NCBI GenBank assembly: GCA_017464085.1
Contig: JAFUEE010000047.1
Span: forward strand, 1 to 56,483
Reading direction: 5' to 3'
Source of the DNA: Pseudomonadota bacterium
GTDB taxonomy: Bacteria > Myxococcota_A > Bradymonadia > UBA4248
Length of the DNA stretch: 56,483 nucleotides
Made by a program: the position numbers and the translations under genes. The notes below the pieces were generated by a model. That model had not been told where the DNA came from. It worked only from the letters and a program-made list of their open reading frames with translations, and ran no database searches. The stretch's first letter is position 1. Each line of letters starts with the position of its first letter. Below are positions 16,410 to 25,382 of the stretch, one piece after another.

Positions 16410-17180
16410 TTACATCTCTTCGACTTCGGTACCGGCGATGCCGCTACCTCGTTCGCGTTTTTTCTTTTCAATGGGTTTTTCGTCCTCGGGGACGAGTTTG
16501 TGCGGCGGGAGCGGCTGTGCATCGCGATAGGCAGACGTGATGCGGAGATTGAGCGCGTCGAGGAAGAGTTTTTTGAACGCGCCGATTGGCGTTGTGAATC
16601 GCGCGCCACGGATCTCGATGGACCAGTAGAGCGGGCGTTGTGGTGTTTCTGAATAGTCGCAGAAATACATCTTGTCGGCGAAGCGCATGATGATCTCGTG
16701 ATAGACTGGGGCATCGTCGCTGTAGCCTTTTTCGAGGAAGATCTCGTGTGCCGTGGGGCCTGGCTCGAAGTAGATTTCGGTCCAGGTTTCGGCGATGGCT
16801 TCGTCGACGGGGCTTGCGAGGCCGCGCAGCGCGAGCTGTGAGACGATCGAATAGACGGCGGCTTTTGGCGGGCGATAGCCCGGCCTTTCGCTCGTGATCA
16901 TGATATCATAGCGATGGATGCGTTCATTTTCCGGCACATCCGGGAGGTCTTCGGGGAGTTTTGATGCGTCATCGGCGGCTTCAGGCTTGACCTGATCGGG
17001 TTCGGAGACAGTTTCGGCCTTGTCGTCGAGTTTATCAGCCGCAACGGTTTCGGCCTTGTCATCTTCGGCCTTGGCCTCGGAGATTTCCTGCACGGCTTCT
17101 TCGAGTTTCACATCGGCCTCTTTGGCTTCTGTTTTTTTCGTGCGTTTGCGTGGCTTTTTGGCTTCTGTTTTTTCTGTCAT
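16410..17180 (-). CDS. Unrecognised soluble protein, charged N-terminus
   Basis: A 256-residue protein. Residues 1-90 are Lys/Glu/Ala-rich and disordered (MTEKTEAKKPRKRTKKTEAK, then acidic). A folded domain spans about 95-235, beginning RIHRYDIMITSERPGYRPPK and including YFEPGPTAHEIFLEKGY and a Trp-containing strand LYWSIEIRGARF. The tail is basic again. No domain family recognised. GAGGAAATC before ATG 17180 supports this start rather than the longer frame from 17285. It is upstream of and close to the GIDE gene. Confidence 0.6.
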   Translation of the reverse strand: MTEKTEAKKPRKRTKKTEAKEADVKLEEAVQEISEAKAEDDKAETVAADKLDDKAETVSEPDQVKPEAADDASKLPEDLPDVPENERIHRYDIMITSERPGYRPPKAAVYSIVSQLALRGLASPVDEAIAETWTEIYFEPGPTAHEIFLEKGYSDDAPVYHEIIMRFADKMYFCDYSETPQRPLYWSIEIRGARFTTPIGAFKKLFLDALNLRITSAYRDAQPLPPHKLVPEDEKPIEKKKRERGSGIAGTEVEEM

Positions 17181-17524
17181 GATTTCCTCTTTAGAATGAG
17201 ATTGGATGTCGTTATACCAATGACACAAAGAATGTTTTATCAGAACTGAGGTTGTATTTACCACTTTTTTAGGTAGCAATACCAACTGAATGCATGTTTT
17301 GTAATTTTTGCGCGTCTATGCGGCCTTTTCGCGTTGCTTCAATGCGCGCATACGCCGCGCCTGGTTCGCGCTATCGCCGTCTGGCGATACGCGCGCTCAA
17401 TTTTGGTTTCTGCAGTCGTCATCGGCGTTCAAAAAATCGTGTATAGTGCGACCAGGCAGGGCGGGGTTCGCCTGACCGTTTCCGAAGCGCGTGCGCGAGC
17501 CGCGCATTTCATTCATCATCGCTT
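17181..17524. other. Divergent intergenic region
   Basis: Separates the minus-strand 16410 operon from priA. A minus-strand promoter is possible as TTGCTA-17-TACAAC within 17235-17275. A bulged hairpin GCGC-TATCGCC-gtct-GGCGATA-C-GCGC lies at 17371-17397. TATAGT at 17442-17447 could be a -10 box for priA. No gene seen. Confidence 0.4.
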
Positions 17525-20005
17525 ATGTATTGTTCTGTCGTTATATTTTCGAGGCCGCTCGAGCCGCTGTCGTATCAGCTGGGGTTTGCAGCGGAGGTCG
17601 GCACGGTCGTGCAGGTGCCGCTGGGGCGCCGTTCGTGCACGGGTATCATCACGGAGATCAGCGAAGCGAGGCCGGCCTATAACGGGAAGATTCGGAGTGT
17701 CCTTGAGATTGTCGATCCGCGTCCGTTTATATCGGACGCGCTGATGGCGACGTTACGCTTCATGTCGCGATATTACTGCGTGCCGTTGGGATTTTGTCTC
17801 AAGCTTGCGATGCCCGGCGGGATGATGCGTGCGGGCGCATGTTATTATCGGCCCGGTGCGGAGGCATTGGTGTCGGCAGAGAGCGGTGGTGCGGGAGAAA
17901 AGACGCTTTTTTCGTGCGGTGAGGGAAAAAAAAGCAAGGCGGATGAGGTGCTGGCGGCACTTCGCGAAGCCCCTTCCGGGATGACGGAGACGCAGATTCG
18001 CAAGCAGTTCAAGGTTACGGACGAAGAATTTTCGCAGTGGGTGTCTTCAGGGATGCTCGTGCCGGAGTGGCGTCTGGATGCCGAGCGCAACCGTGAGACG
18101 ATGGAAGCGAGCTATGTGGTGACAGACGCCGAGATACCGAAGCGTTTTGGGCGCAAGCAGCAGGAAATCTATGATTGGATCAAGTCTCAGGGCGGCGCAA
18201 CTCGCCATTCCGCTGTTCTGGCGCAGTTCGGTTCGTGTTCTCCGATGCTTCACAGGCTTGAAGAACTCGGTCTGATTGCGACATCAGAAGTCGCGCGGGA
18301 TAAGACATCGTTTGATTCAGTGCAGCCGGTGGTGCACGATATCGTGCGCACGGAGGAGCAGGAAGCGGCAATCCGTGAGGTCGTTTCGCATCAGGGGTAT
18401 GGCGGATTTCTGCTGTTTGGCGTGACGGGCAGCGGAAAGACCGAGGTTTATCTGGGCGTGATGGAGGCGATGCGCGCCCGGGGCAAGGGGTGCATTTTTA
18501 TTTTGCCGGAAATCGCGCTCACGCCGCAGTTCTGCGCAGTGTTCAAGGGGCGTTTTGGCGATGATGTGGCTGTTCTGCACAGCGGGCTTGGGGAGCACGA
18601 GCGTTTTGACACGTGGACGCGCATCCGTGAAGGTCGGATTCACATCGCGATCGGGCCACGGAGTGCGCTGTTTGCGCCGGTGAAAGACCTCGGGCTGATT
18701 GTGATTGACGAGGAGCATGACGGTTCGTTCAAGCAGGGGGAGACGCCGCGCTATCACACGCGGGATATGGCGTTATTCTTGGGGCTCAAGAGCGGCTGTC
18801 CGGTCATCTTGGGGTCTGCGACGCCCTCGCTCGAGAGCTATTCGCTCGCGCATTCCGGGCGCTTGAAGATGCTGACGCTGACGCGTCGGCCGCAAGCGCG
18901 TCAGATGCCGGATATACACATCGTGGATATGCGCAACCGCCCCAAGCCGGAGATTCCCGAGGGGATTGACGAGTCGGCGAAAGTGCTTTTGCTCCTCAAG
19001 AACAGACTGCTTTCAGAGGAACTGCTTTATGCGCTTAGAGAAACGCTTGAACGTCGCGAACAGGCGATCATATTTCTGAATCGTAGAGGGTTTTCGACAT
19101 TTATCCAATGCGAGTATTGTGGCTATGTGATGCGTTGCCCGAACTGTGATGTCGCATTGACGTATTACAAGTATTCAGGGGAGCTTCACTGCCATTATTG
19201 TGATTATGTGGATCGTCCGAACGGCGTGTGCCCGAGGTGCAGCCGGGCGGATTTGAGCTATACGGGATATGGCACGGAGCGTCTGGTCGAGCTTTTGGAG
19301 CAGGAGCTGCCGGGTGTTCGTATTGACCGTCTGGACCGCGATCGCGCGACAGTGCGGGGAATCAGGCGCGTGCTGGATGCATTCCGGAACGGGGATCTGG
19401 ATGTATTGGTGGGCACGCAGATGGTCGCCAAAGGGCATGATATCCACAATGTGACGCTTGTTGGGATTATCAATGCGGACATGGGGCTGAACATGCCGGA
19501 TTTTCGCGCATCGGAGCGCACGTATCAGCTTTTGACGCAGGTGAGTGGCCGCGCGGGGCGTGGCGATCATCCCGGGAGAGTGATTTTGCAGACATTGATG
19601 CCGGATCATCCGGCGATACGCGGCGTGATCGAACGCGATTATGGTGCGTTTGCCGCACAGGAAATCGAGATACGGAGAGCGCTTTCGTATCCGCCGTTCG
19701 TCTATATGGTCATGATTCGCTTTGAGAGCGAGAATGTCGTGGAGGTCGAGAAGTTTTCGATACGTTATGCGGAGATTGCGCAGCGACTTTTGCGCGATAT
19801 GTCAGCAGGTCGTGTGCTCGGGCCGGCGCCATCGCCGATACAGATGCTTTGCGGCAAAGCGAGATATCAGCTGTTTTTGAGGCATCAGGATCGCGGCAAG
19901 CTTCATCTCTGGCTGGACGATATTTTGAGGCAGGCAGAGGGGCTTTGTGCAGCCAATGCTCAGGTTCGCGTCATCGTGGATGTCGACCCATACGATATGC
20001 TGTAA
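17525..20005 (+). CDS. priA: Primosomal protein N' (replication restart helicase)
   Basis: An 826-residue superfamily 2 DNA helicase that reloads the replisome at stalled forks. The N-terminal 3'BD domain starts MYCSVVIFSRPLEPLSYQL. Helicase motifs: GVTGSGKTE near residue 300, LPEIALTPQ near 323, DEEHDGSFKQGETPRYHTRD near 395, GSATPSLES near 430. The zinc-binding Cys pairs follow (CEYCGYVMRCPNC; CHYCDY; CPRC, about 530-575). Length is somewhat above E. coli PriA. There is no strong ribosome site; ATG 17525 is chosen because the PriA N-terminus begins there. Confidence 0.95.
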   Translation: MYCSVVIFSRPLEPLSYQLGFAAEVGTVVQVPLGRRSCTGIITEISEARPAYNGKIRSVLEIVDPRPFISDALMATLRFMSRYYCVPLGFCLKLAMPGGMMRAGACYYRPGAEALVSAESGGAGEKTLFSCGEGKKSKADEVLAALREAPSGMTETQIRKQFKVTDEEFSQWVSSGMLVPEWRLDAERNRETMEASYVVTDAEIPKRFGRKQQEIYDWIKSQGGATRHSAVLAQFGSCSPMLHRLEELGLIATSEVARDKTSFDSVQPVVHDIVRTEEQEAAIREVVSHQGYGGFLLFGVTGSGKTEVYLGVMEAMRARGKGCIFILPEIALTPQFCAVFKGRFGDDVAVLHSGLGEHERFDTWTRIREGRIHIAIGPRSALFAPVKDLGLIVIDEEHDGSFKQGETPRYHTRDMALFLGLKSGCPVILGSATPSLESYSLAHSGRLKMLTLTRRPQARQMPDIHIVDMRNRPKPEIPEGIDESAKVLLLLKNRLLSEELLYALRETLERREQAIIFLNRRGFSTFIQCEYCGYVMRCPNCDVALTYYKYSGELHCHYCDYVDRPNGVCPRCSRADLSYTGYGTERLVELLEQELPGVRIDRLDRDRATVRGIRRVLDAFRNGDLDVLVGTQMVAKGHDIHNVTLVGIINADMGLNMPDFRASERTYQLLTQVSGRAGRGDHPGRVILQTLMPDHPAIRGVIERDYGAFAAQEIEIRRALSYPPFVYMVMIRFESENVVEVEKFSIRYAEIAQRLLRDMSAGRVLGPAPSPIQMLCGKARYQLFLRHQDRGKLHLWLDDILRQAEGLCAANAQVRVIVDVDPYDML

Positions 20006-20112
20006 TTTTAATGTGGATTTGTTCCGCGTCGTTGTTTTTGTTATATGATGCGGTGTGTTGGGGGATGTGTGAGTGCCGGATATTTCTGGCTTTGCTTTGG
20101 AGTGATTGAATC

Positions 20113-22392
20113 GTGAACAGGACTCGAATAGCGATCATGGCTGTTTTGCTGATGCTGCCGCTTGGGTGTGATACGCAGATCGTTACGCCGAACGATATCT
20201 GTCCGAATAATCCTCAGAAGCGGAAGTCAGATCCATGCGGTTGCGATGAAGCGAATGAAGTGCTCAACATCGTGACAGGCACTTATACTTGTGTGTCAGA
20301 AGATCTTTGTCCGAATGACCCTGACAAGACCAGCCCGGGGATTTGCGGCTGTGGCGTGTCGGATGAGGTCGGGCCTTCGGGCATTCCGATTTGCCTGATC
20401 GACAACCTTGACCTTTGTCCGGAAGATCCGGATAAGAAGCAGCCAGGCGTGTGCGGCTGTGGCGTGCGGGATATCATTGACCCGAAGACTGGCACATATA
20501 ACTGCCTTTTGGGAACGGATTTGTGCCCGGAAGATCCGGATAAGACGACGCCAGGCGTGTGTGGCTGCGGTGTGCCGGATGATAAGGACCCGGAGACGGG
20601 GATTCCGATTTGCCTTGTGGATATTGACTTATGTCCGGGGGATGACAACAAAGTGCGTCCGGGAATCTGTGGCTGCGGTGTGCTTGATAACGACACGGAT
20701 GGCGACGGTTATGTGGACTGCGAGGATGCCTGCCCCCAGGATGAGAGCAAGTATCAGGATGAGGGCATTTGCGGTTGTGGCACGCCGGATACTGCGCAGA
20801 ATTTGCTCGATACGGATGGCGATGGCATTCCATTTTGTCTGGATGTCTGTCCATCGAGCAAGTGGAAATCGGCGGATGACGGCTGTCCGTGCACGAGCTT
20901 GGCCTATACGCTCAACAATACGCCTGGTTGTGCGGAGATTATAGCGACGGCCAATGATTTTCAGGCCTTTAAGACGCGGTGGAATGCCGGGGAGTATACG
21001 CAGACGGGTGCCGCAAGCGATTTGGCATTTATCGTCGTGGATGATATCAATCTGGGCAGTGCGACCTCGATTGTGCCAGAGAACTGGGAGGGTGTTGGCA
21101 CGCAGGATGTGCCTTTTAGCGCGATATTTCTTGGGGATGGGCATGTATTTTCGGCGATACGGACTGCGGGGACGACAGAGCAGCGCTTGACTTTTGGCAC
21201 GGAAACCTCGAAGAATGTGGCGCTTTTTAGCTATACGAAAGGTGCATATATCGAGAATTTGCAGGTGCGGATGAACTTTGCTGGAGAGAGCAAGGTTGCC
21301 GGTCTGATTGCCAATGCGGAGAAGACGTCTGTATCGCGTGTGACGGTGTCTGGAGAAATCGGCGCACAGAACATTGCCGGAGGTGTGGTCGCGCAGTTTT
21401 CAGGCGGTTCGCTCAAGAATATCGTGTCTTCGAGCAATGTGAGTGTATCGGGAGCGATTGCTGGCGGAATTGTCGGGTATATGACAGATGCGCAAGTGAG
21501 CCAGGTGAGGACATCTGGCAGCATTTCCGCAAGCGCGTTTGCGGGCGGTTTTGCGGGGGTTGTGACGAAGGCTTCGACATTGAGCAACATCGCGACAGGT
21601 GGCAGCGTTTCGGGCGGAAGCATCACGGGCGGCATGATCGGGGAGCTTTCGGCGCGTTCGACGCTTGTCAACGCCTATACGACATCGAAGGTCACGTGCA
21701 AAAACAAGCCGTGCGCTTCGCTGATTGCTTATATCAATGAGTTTTCGACTGTGAAGAATGCCTACACGACGGGGGTGATGATTGATGAAGTGCCTGAAAC
21801 GCCCGTGTGTGATCCCGAAGATCCCGAATGTGCGGATGCCTGTGATCCCGGTGATCCGGAGTGCACGCGCGAATGCGATCCCGAAGATCCCGAATGCGTG
21901 GGCGATTGCGATCCTGAGGATCCCGATTGCGAGAGTGCTGAGCCGGAGCCCTGCAGTCCGGATGATCAGGAATGCTTGGAAAAAGAGCAGGAAGCGAAGG
22001 AAAACGAGAAGCTCGATCCATCCAATAAGTCTATTCTTCTGGAGCGTTCAACTGCATCGCTGATTGCGGCCTTTGGCAGTGCGGACAACGTTGTGGACAG
22101 GCTTTATTACTGGGAGCAGATCAAGGCGGGGCAGATTCCGGACGGTGCGCTCGACCTCGGGACGGTGTCAAATATCTTTGCGTTTGACTATTCTAAGACG
22201 CTTATGCCGTATGTCCGGCCATCGAACACGAAGTTGCTGACGCTTTTGAAAGAGAATTTGTTGTGCAACAACACGGCATGCACGCTTGATGGCATCAGCT
22301 GTTTGCAGTGGGATCAGGGCACGTTCCAGATCAGCACGAATGCGGGCGCGAGTACGGTTTCGATACCGCTGCTGCGCATTTCTGCGAACTGA
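20113..22392 (+). CDS. Repeat-rich surface lipoprotein
   Basis: A 759-residue lipoprotein (lipobox LPLGC, residues 16-20). Residues 30-260 hold about six modules with CPxDPxKxxPGxCGCG; one part reads DNDTDGDGYVDCEDACP, a thrombospondin type 3-like calcium motif. Residues 280-560 look like a GLUG-type beta-helix (GGIVGYMTDAQVSQVRTSGS and similar). Then comes an acidic Cys repeat of CDPEDPEC units, about 560-625, and a C-terminal domain. It is probably displayed on the outer membrane. The start is GTG with GGAG about 11 bases upstream, 107 bases after priA. Specific role unknown. Confidence 0.72.
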   Translation: MNRTRIAIMAVLLMLPLGCDTQIVTPNDICPNNPQKRKSDPCGCDEANEVLNIVTGTYTCVSEDLCPNDPDKTSPGICGCGVSDEVGPSGIPICLIDNLDLCPEDPDKKQPGVCGCGVRDIIDPKTGTYNCLLGTDLCPEDPDKTTPGVCGCGVPDDKDPETGIPICLVDIDLCPGDDNKVRPGICGCGVLDNDTDGDGYVDCEDACPQDESKYQDEGICGCGTPDTAQNLLDTDGDGIPFCLDVCPSSKWKSADDGCPCTSLAYTLNNTPGCAEIIATANDFQAFKTRWNAGEYTQTGAASDLAFIVVDDINLGSATSIVPENWEGVGTQDVPFSAIFLGDGHVFSAIRTAGTTEQRLTFGTETSKNVALFSYTKGAYIENLQVRMNFAGESKVAGLIANAEKTSVSRVTVSGEIGAQNIAGGVVAQFSGGSLKNIVSSSNVSVSGAIAGGIVGYMTDAQVSQVRTSGSISASAFAGGFAGVVTKASTLSNIATGGSVSGGSITGGMIGELSARSTLVNAYTTSKVTCKNKPCASLIAYINEFSTVKNAYTTGVMIDEVPETPVCDPEDPECADACDPGDPECTRECDPEDPECVGDCDPEDPDCESAEPEPCSPDDQECLEKEQEAKENEKLDPSNKSILLERSTASLIAAFGSADNVVDRLYYWEQIKAGQIPDGALDLGTVSNIFAFDYSKTLMPYVRPSNTKLLTLLKENLLCNNTACTLDGISCLQWDQGTFQISTNAGASTVSIPLLRISAN

Positions 22393-22454
22393 TCGGCAGT
22401 AGGCAATAGCGAGCGGCCCCATGGGATTTGAGCGTTTGCTTCGGTGGAACAACT

Positions 22455-22649
22455 ATGACGGAAAAAATACCCCATCGCGGGAACCGATTTTTTACGCAGA
22501 TGCTGGAAGACGACATCTATTACATCGACAAGACTGATGTGATTCCTTAGGCCGAGGGGGTTATACAACGCCATCCCGATGTGAAGACGATGAAATGCTA
22601 TGGCGTGGCTTTTTGTAGCAAATGGGGCGAGATTGCGATGAAGGGGTAG
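22455..22649 (+). pseudogene. Remnant of AAA-ATPase-like/PDDEXK protein
   Basis: The first 31 codons (MTEKIPHRGNRFFTQMLEDD, then IYYIDKTDVIP) resemble the start of the AAA-ATPase_like/DUF1703 family, whose members begin with a short Pro/Gly segment and YVDKT. TAG follows at 22548. The same frame then gives AEGVIQRHPDVKTMKCYGVA, FCSKWGEIAMKG and a second stop, like a C-terminal end. An internal deletion has joined the two ends. A relative of the C-terminal part is at 25865-26032. Confidence 0.55.
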
Positions 22650-22658
22650 TTTTTTTTT

Positions 22659-22740
22659 GGGGGGGGCGGGCTATCTCGCTATCGCTCGATACGCCTCGCC
22701 TGCGGCGGCTATTGCATACGTCGCCGCTTTATCGCTTGAC
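22659..22740. repeat. Hairpins upstream of rpn gene 1
   Basis: GGGGGGGGCGGGCTATCTCG, CTATCGCTCGATACGCC (22659-22695) closely matches 23848-23884 on the other side of the nuclease gene, so the gene is bracketed by direct repeats of about 36 bases. A second CTAT...ATAC unit (GGCTATTGCATACGTCG) follows. Both belong loosely to the hairpin family. Confidence 0.55.
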
Positions 22741-22790
22741 TTGTGTCTGTCGGGGAGCCAAAGAATAGATGTGATTGGATGGAGGCCATG

Positions 22791-23846
22791 ATGTCAAAAT
22801 ATATTAATCCCTACACCGATTTTGGATTCAAGTGGCTGTTTGGAACAGAAAAAAATAAGGCTATCCTTATCGACTTTCTGAATGCGCTGTTTGACGGGAT
22901 GGAGGTCGTAAAGGATCTGGAATATCGTCAGAACGAGCATCTGGGGGCAGGTCCTGAGGATCGTCACGTGATTTTTGACGTTTACTGCGTGACGAGTACC
23001 GGGGAGCATATCATTGTCGAGATGCAGAACGTGCGGCAGAGCGCATTTCGGGATCGGATGCTTTTTTATGCGGCGGCGCCGATTCGCAAGCAGGCTCCAA
23101 AAGGAGCCTGGAATTTCGAGCTCAAACGCGTCTATTCCATCGGGATTCTGAACTTTACGCTCGACAAGGCGGATCTGAGCGTCCCAGAAGGAACACGGGC
23201 GGTCGAGCAGACCAAATCGGATGGCGAAGATGTAACACTCAAGTACCGCCACGTGATCCAGCTTATGGACATCGACACGAAAGTCATCTTTAGCAAGACG
23301 CTGACGTTTATTTATGTCGAGATGCCGAAGTTTTCGAAAGCAGAAAACGAATTGAAAACGCTTCTGGACAAGTGGCTGTACGCGATCAAGACTATGGCCG
23401 AGACCGAGTGTGAGCGGCCCGTGTCATTGACCGGCGATGCGTTTGATCAGTTATTTGAACAGGCACGATACGCCAGCCTTGACGAGGACGAGCAGCGCAT
23501 CTATGACCGCAGCCTGATGGATTACTGGGACATCTTCGCCATCGAGCAGACGCACTATAATGAGGGTCTGGAAAAGGGCAAGGAACTTGGTCTTGCTGAG
23601 GGCAAGGAACTTGGTCTTGCTGAGGGCAAGGAACTTGGTCTTGCTGAGGGCAAGGAACTTGGTCTTGCCGAGGGCAAGGAACTCGGGCTTGTCGAGGGCA
23701 AGGAACTCGGTCTTGCCGAGGGCAAGACACAGGGCGCATTGCAGATGTTGATAAGCCTTGTGCGTAAAGGATTGATCTCAGTACAGGATGCGGCGGTGCA
23801 AGCGGGAATGAGTGAGGCGGCGTTTAGGGTGGCGATGGAGCTGTGA
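22791..23846 (+). CDS. Rpn-like PD-(D/E)XK nuclease (copy 1)
   Basis: A 351-residue PDDEXK nuclease of the Rpn/transposase_31 type. The family start INPYTDFGFKWLFG is present, followed by LIDFLNALF, then VIFDVYC (catalytic Asp) and HIIVEMQN, where E-x-Q replaces the usual E-x-K, as is common in this family. Rpn proteins are DNA nucleases linked to RecA-independent recombination and phage defence. The tail is six copies of GKELGLAE (24-base units) and a short helical end. GGAGG at 22781-22785 fits ATG 22791. Similar hairpins flank the gene. Confidence 0.85.
   Translation: MSKYINPYTDFGFKWLFGTEKNKAILIDFLNALFDGMEVVKDLEYRQNEHLGAGPEDRHVIFDVYCVTSTGEHIIVEMQNVRQSAFRDRMLFYAAAPIRKQAPKGAWNFELKRVYSIGILNFTLDKADLSVPEGTRAVEQTKSDGEDVTLKYRHVIQLMDIDTKVIFSKTLTFIYVEMPKFSKAENELKTLLDKWLYAIKTMAETECERPVSLTGDAFDQLFEQARYASLDEDEQRIYDRSLMDYWDIFAIEQTHYNEGLEKGKELGLAEGKELGLAEGKELGLAEGKELGLAEGKELGLVEGKELGLAEGKTQGALQMLISLVRKGLISVQDAAVQAGMSEAAFRVAMEL
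23577..23726 (+). repeat. 24-base in-frame tandem repeat
   Basis: Six units of a 24-base sequence beginning GGCAAGGAACTTGGTCTTGC, plus six bases of a seventh, within the nuclease gene. The first three are identical and later ones drift. Since 24 is a multiple of three, copy-number change alters the length of the GKELGLAE linker without a frameshift. The pattern predicts a charged helix. Confidence 0.95.
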
Positions 23847-23847
23847 T

Positions 23848-23884
23848 GGGGGGGCGGCCGATCTCGCTTGCGCTCGATACGGCC
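23848..23884. repeat. Hairpin downstream of rpn gene 1
   Basis: GGGGGGGCGGCCGATCTCGC, TTGCGCTCGATACGGCC. It starts two bases after the nuclease stop codon and matches 22659-22695 upstream of the gene in nearly all positions. The partial palindrome pairs GATC/TCGC with GC/TCGAT. Confidence 0.55.
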
Positions 23885-23907
23885 AGGCGTGCTCACCCTA
23901 CCTATTG

Positions 23908-24028
23908 ATTAAGGAAGGTCTGAACAATTGCCGTTTTTTGGACAATAGTATTTCAGACGCATAAGTTTTGTGCGGGCGAGACGCCCGCATCCCCAGGAGG
24001 TTTTCGAATTATTCAGAGCTTCCTTAAT
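23908..24028. repeat. Inverted-repeat element, family C, copy 2
   Basis: A 121-base element with 22-base terminal inverted repeats, ATTAAGGAAGGTCTGAACAA+TT at 23908-23929 and the complement of ATTAAGGAAGCTCTGAATAA+TT at 24007-24028 (20 of 22 match). Inside is a perfect stem TGCGGGCG-aga-CGCCCGCA. The ends match those at 326-570. Beyond it (24029-24174) are a degenerate hairpin (CGCGCTATTGG-caa-CCGATACGCG) and no gene. Confidence 0.65.
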
Positions 24029-24174
24029 GTACGCCCTGCAAGTGCGGCTATTTGCGCCGTATAGTAGACGTTCCACGGAACTACTCGTCACAAATACACC
24101 ACCGCGCGCTATTGGCAACCGATACGCGGACGAATTAGTCAGGAGCTGCTAATCAAAAGATATAACCTCCTTTA

Positions 24175-25229
24175 CTATCTATTGAAAAAACTTTTCAAGC
24201 TTTTCATGCTTTGTTTCGCTCTTTGTTTCTCTGCGAATTCTTTTATCACATCAGAACATAAATTATCGCATATAAGCACATGAGGGTTTTCAGATGCTCT
24301 ATACTTGTTAAGTCTTTTAATATAATTAGGGTATTCCATTGCTGCACCAAATCCACTACAATGATTTGACGATAGATCAGATGGTGGGCTCAGATATAAA
24401 TGTTCTCCGGTGTCTACAAAATAGGCTTCTGTTAAAAATTTATCGACCACATCATGTAAGCCATTCCAATTTAAGCATGCACATACACATACATCCTGTC
24501 TATCTACGCCGTCAACTGCAGCATTTCTTAAACGATTTTTAAGTTCATTTTTGAGTTGTTTAGCCAATGATTCCATATTTTTTTTGCTTTTTCTCTTTCG
24601 ATCTCAGCTTTTTTTCTCGCGTCTTCTGCCAGTTTTTCCTGCTTTGATTTATCCTCTGCAATTTGTTGTGCTTTTATCTCATTCTGCATCTTCGCTTCGC
24701 GTTGTTTTAAGATAATATAATCTGGAGAAGCATTAATTACATTATCCAAATTATTCGATAAAGGACCTGCGAGATTAATAATTGCTTGGCTGTTGTAGCA
24801 GGTGGGGAAACCACAGGAAGATTCTGTGGCAGCAACTCTCATTTTAATGTATGATGCTTGTAAATTTTTTATTTGTGTTTCAATGAGATGAGAGTTACCT
24901 GCTATATAATGTCCTGTTTCTAGGTCAAGTTTTGGTAAGGAACAAATCTCTTTATAATCATCAAGTGATTTTGCTACTGTTTGCCATGCAAGATATTTGA
25001 CATTATCAGCAATGTCCCTGCAAGGTACATAAGCATAATTCAGGCAGGCTTCCTTTAGTCTTTCAATGGCGATAATTGATTCTTTTTGTTCTGGAGTGAT
25101 ATCTGTCTTTATCTTGTTTACTATATCTGAATCTGCTTTGGCGATGTTTGGAGCCACTCATAGTGAAATCGCGGTAATGCCAATAATTCCAGCGAATCCA
25201 AATTGATATACGAGATTCTTTGTTTTCAT
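24175..25229 (-). pseudogene. Exported coiled-coil protein, nonsense and frameshift
   Basis: A perfect ribosome site TAAGGAGGT (25236-25244) precedes ATG 25229, which encodes a signal-like MKTKNLVYQFGFAGIIGITA+ISL. An in-frame TGA (25158-25160) then interrupts it. The frame continues from GTG 25157 for 209 codons: helical domain with four or more Cys, then a Glu/Lys/Ala coiled coil. At a run of eight A (about 24578-24585) the frame ends in WNHWLNNSK..., while the -1 frame continues smoothly as MESLAKQLKNELKNRLRNAA for 133 codons. The two ORFs overlap (24528-24576). I read one ancestral gene with two lesions. Family unknown. Confidence 0.55.
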
Positions 25230-25241
25230 ACTTATACCTCC

Positions 25242-25382
25242 TTAAACAATTTTCTTGTATAGTGCGGATCCAGCCATGCCTTTCCCTCTGCCGATATAAA
25301 ATGTCTTTCCGTTACGGGGATCTATCAGGCGATAGACGTAACAGCCAAGAGACTCAAAACACTCTTCTGGAAATCTGTTCAT
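25242..25382 (-). pseudogene. Truncated GIY-YIG nuclease domain
   Basis: A 46-residue frame, [20 protein letters not shown], then [15 protein letters not shown]. The YVY...YIG signature of the GIY-YIG fold is clear, but the protein ends 12 residues later, before the conserved Arg, Glu and Asn of the active site. GGAG precedes the start. Its TAA stop forms part of the TAAGGAGG ribosome site of the next gene, so the break point created or retained a coupled junction. It cannot be catalytic alone. Confidence 0.6.

Noticed and set aside
23577..23726. 24-base repeats as CRISPR or noncoding repeats
   Set aside because: They are in frame inside a recognisable nuclease and encode a regular peptide.
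25158..25160. TGA as a selenocysteine or recoded tryptophan codon
   Set aside because: It lies in a signal peptide, no SECIS-like stem was seen, and other genes in the window end with TGA normally.
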